Of a stretch of 5,627 nucleotides of DNA, positions 5,599 to 5,627 are shown in pieces. The position numbers were made by a program, and so were the translations under genes. Source of the DNA: RGIG1681 sp045657465 (GTDB taxonomy: Bacteria; Bacillota; Clostridia; Christensenellales; UBA1242); assembly GCA_045657465.1 (NCBI GenBank), contig JAZOTD010000003.1, positions 1 to 5,627 of the forward strand, given 5' to 3'. Under the pieces are notes generated by a model that did no database searches, had not been told where the DNA came from, and saw only the letters and a list, made by a program, of their open reading frames with translations. Position 1 is the stretch's first letter. Each line of letters opens with the position of its first letter.

Positions 5599-5627
5599 AA
5601 GTCGGAGGCCAAGCGGTCTTAGGAAGA
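5599..5627 (+). other. Sequencing-adapter contamination (MGI/BGI DNBSEQ 3' adapter)
   Basis: The last 29 bases, beginning AAGTCGGAGGCCAAGCGGTC, match the start of the standard MGI/BGI forward-read 3' adapter as I recall it (32 bases, of which the last three are cut off here). The stretch is visibly GC-richer than the flanking AT-rich gene. The peptide it adds to the SDR (VGGQAVLGR) does not look like an SDR C-terminus. One or two of the first A bases could be genuine sequence coinciding with the adapter. It should be trimmed. Confidence 0.93.

Noticed and set aside
5601..5627. Last nine codons of the SDR frame (VGGQAVLGR) as genuine protein
   Set aside because: They are encoded by the adapter-matching bases and break the composition of the gene.

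Overview
The window looks like the end of a contig from a low-GC, AT-rich bacterium. The coding style (AAA/GAA/ATT-rich codons, TAA and TAG stops, Trp as TGG, no reassigned TGA) and the close fit of RF1 and UvrC to bacterial families suggest a Firmicutes/Clostridia-type genome, perhaps an uncultured gut lineage. The sequence alone does not fix the taxon. All five genes lie on the + strand, and no gap between genes exceeds about 130 bases.

Layout: (1) 2-832 is the C-terminal three quarters of release factor 1 (prfA), closed by a long perfect terminator hairpin. (2) 947-1927 and 2054-3055 are two tandem, divergent paralogs of a small protein-kinase/aminoglycoside-phosphotransferase-like family, named kinase A and kinase B here. 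Each has its own promoter and terminator. (3) 3119-4954 is a complete uvrC (excinuclease ABC subunit C). (4) From 4968 to the window end is a short-chain dehydrogenase/reductase (SDR), 13 bases after uvrC and probably in its operon. (5) The last 29 bases (5599-5627) match, from memory, the MGI/BGI (DNBSEQ) sequencing adapter. They are almost certainly not genomic, so the true contig ends inside the SDR gene.

The most interesting biology lies between the two housekeeping genes. Both kinase-like genes and uvrC are preceded by the same promoter layout: a TTTACA or TTTATA -35 box, exactly 17 bases of spacer, and the identical extended -10 TGTTATAAT. This ends only 6-8 bases before the ATG, and there is no Shine-Dalgarno sequence. 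The predicted transcripts therefore start at or within a base or two of the start codon, which is leaderless expression. The SDR, an internal operon gene, instead has a strong AAGGAG at ideal spacing. The two kinase genes also look like a duplicated cassette (terminator with identical 9-base arms, promoter, gene), collinear without indels from the -35 box to the predicted ATP-binding lysine.

Functionally, prfA (translation termination) and uvrC (nucleotide excision repair) are core genes that are not known partners of the kinases. The kinases' substrates cannot be read from the sequence.
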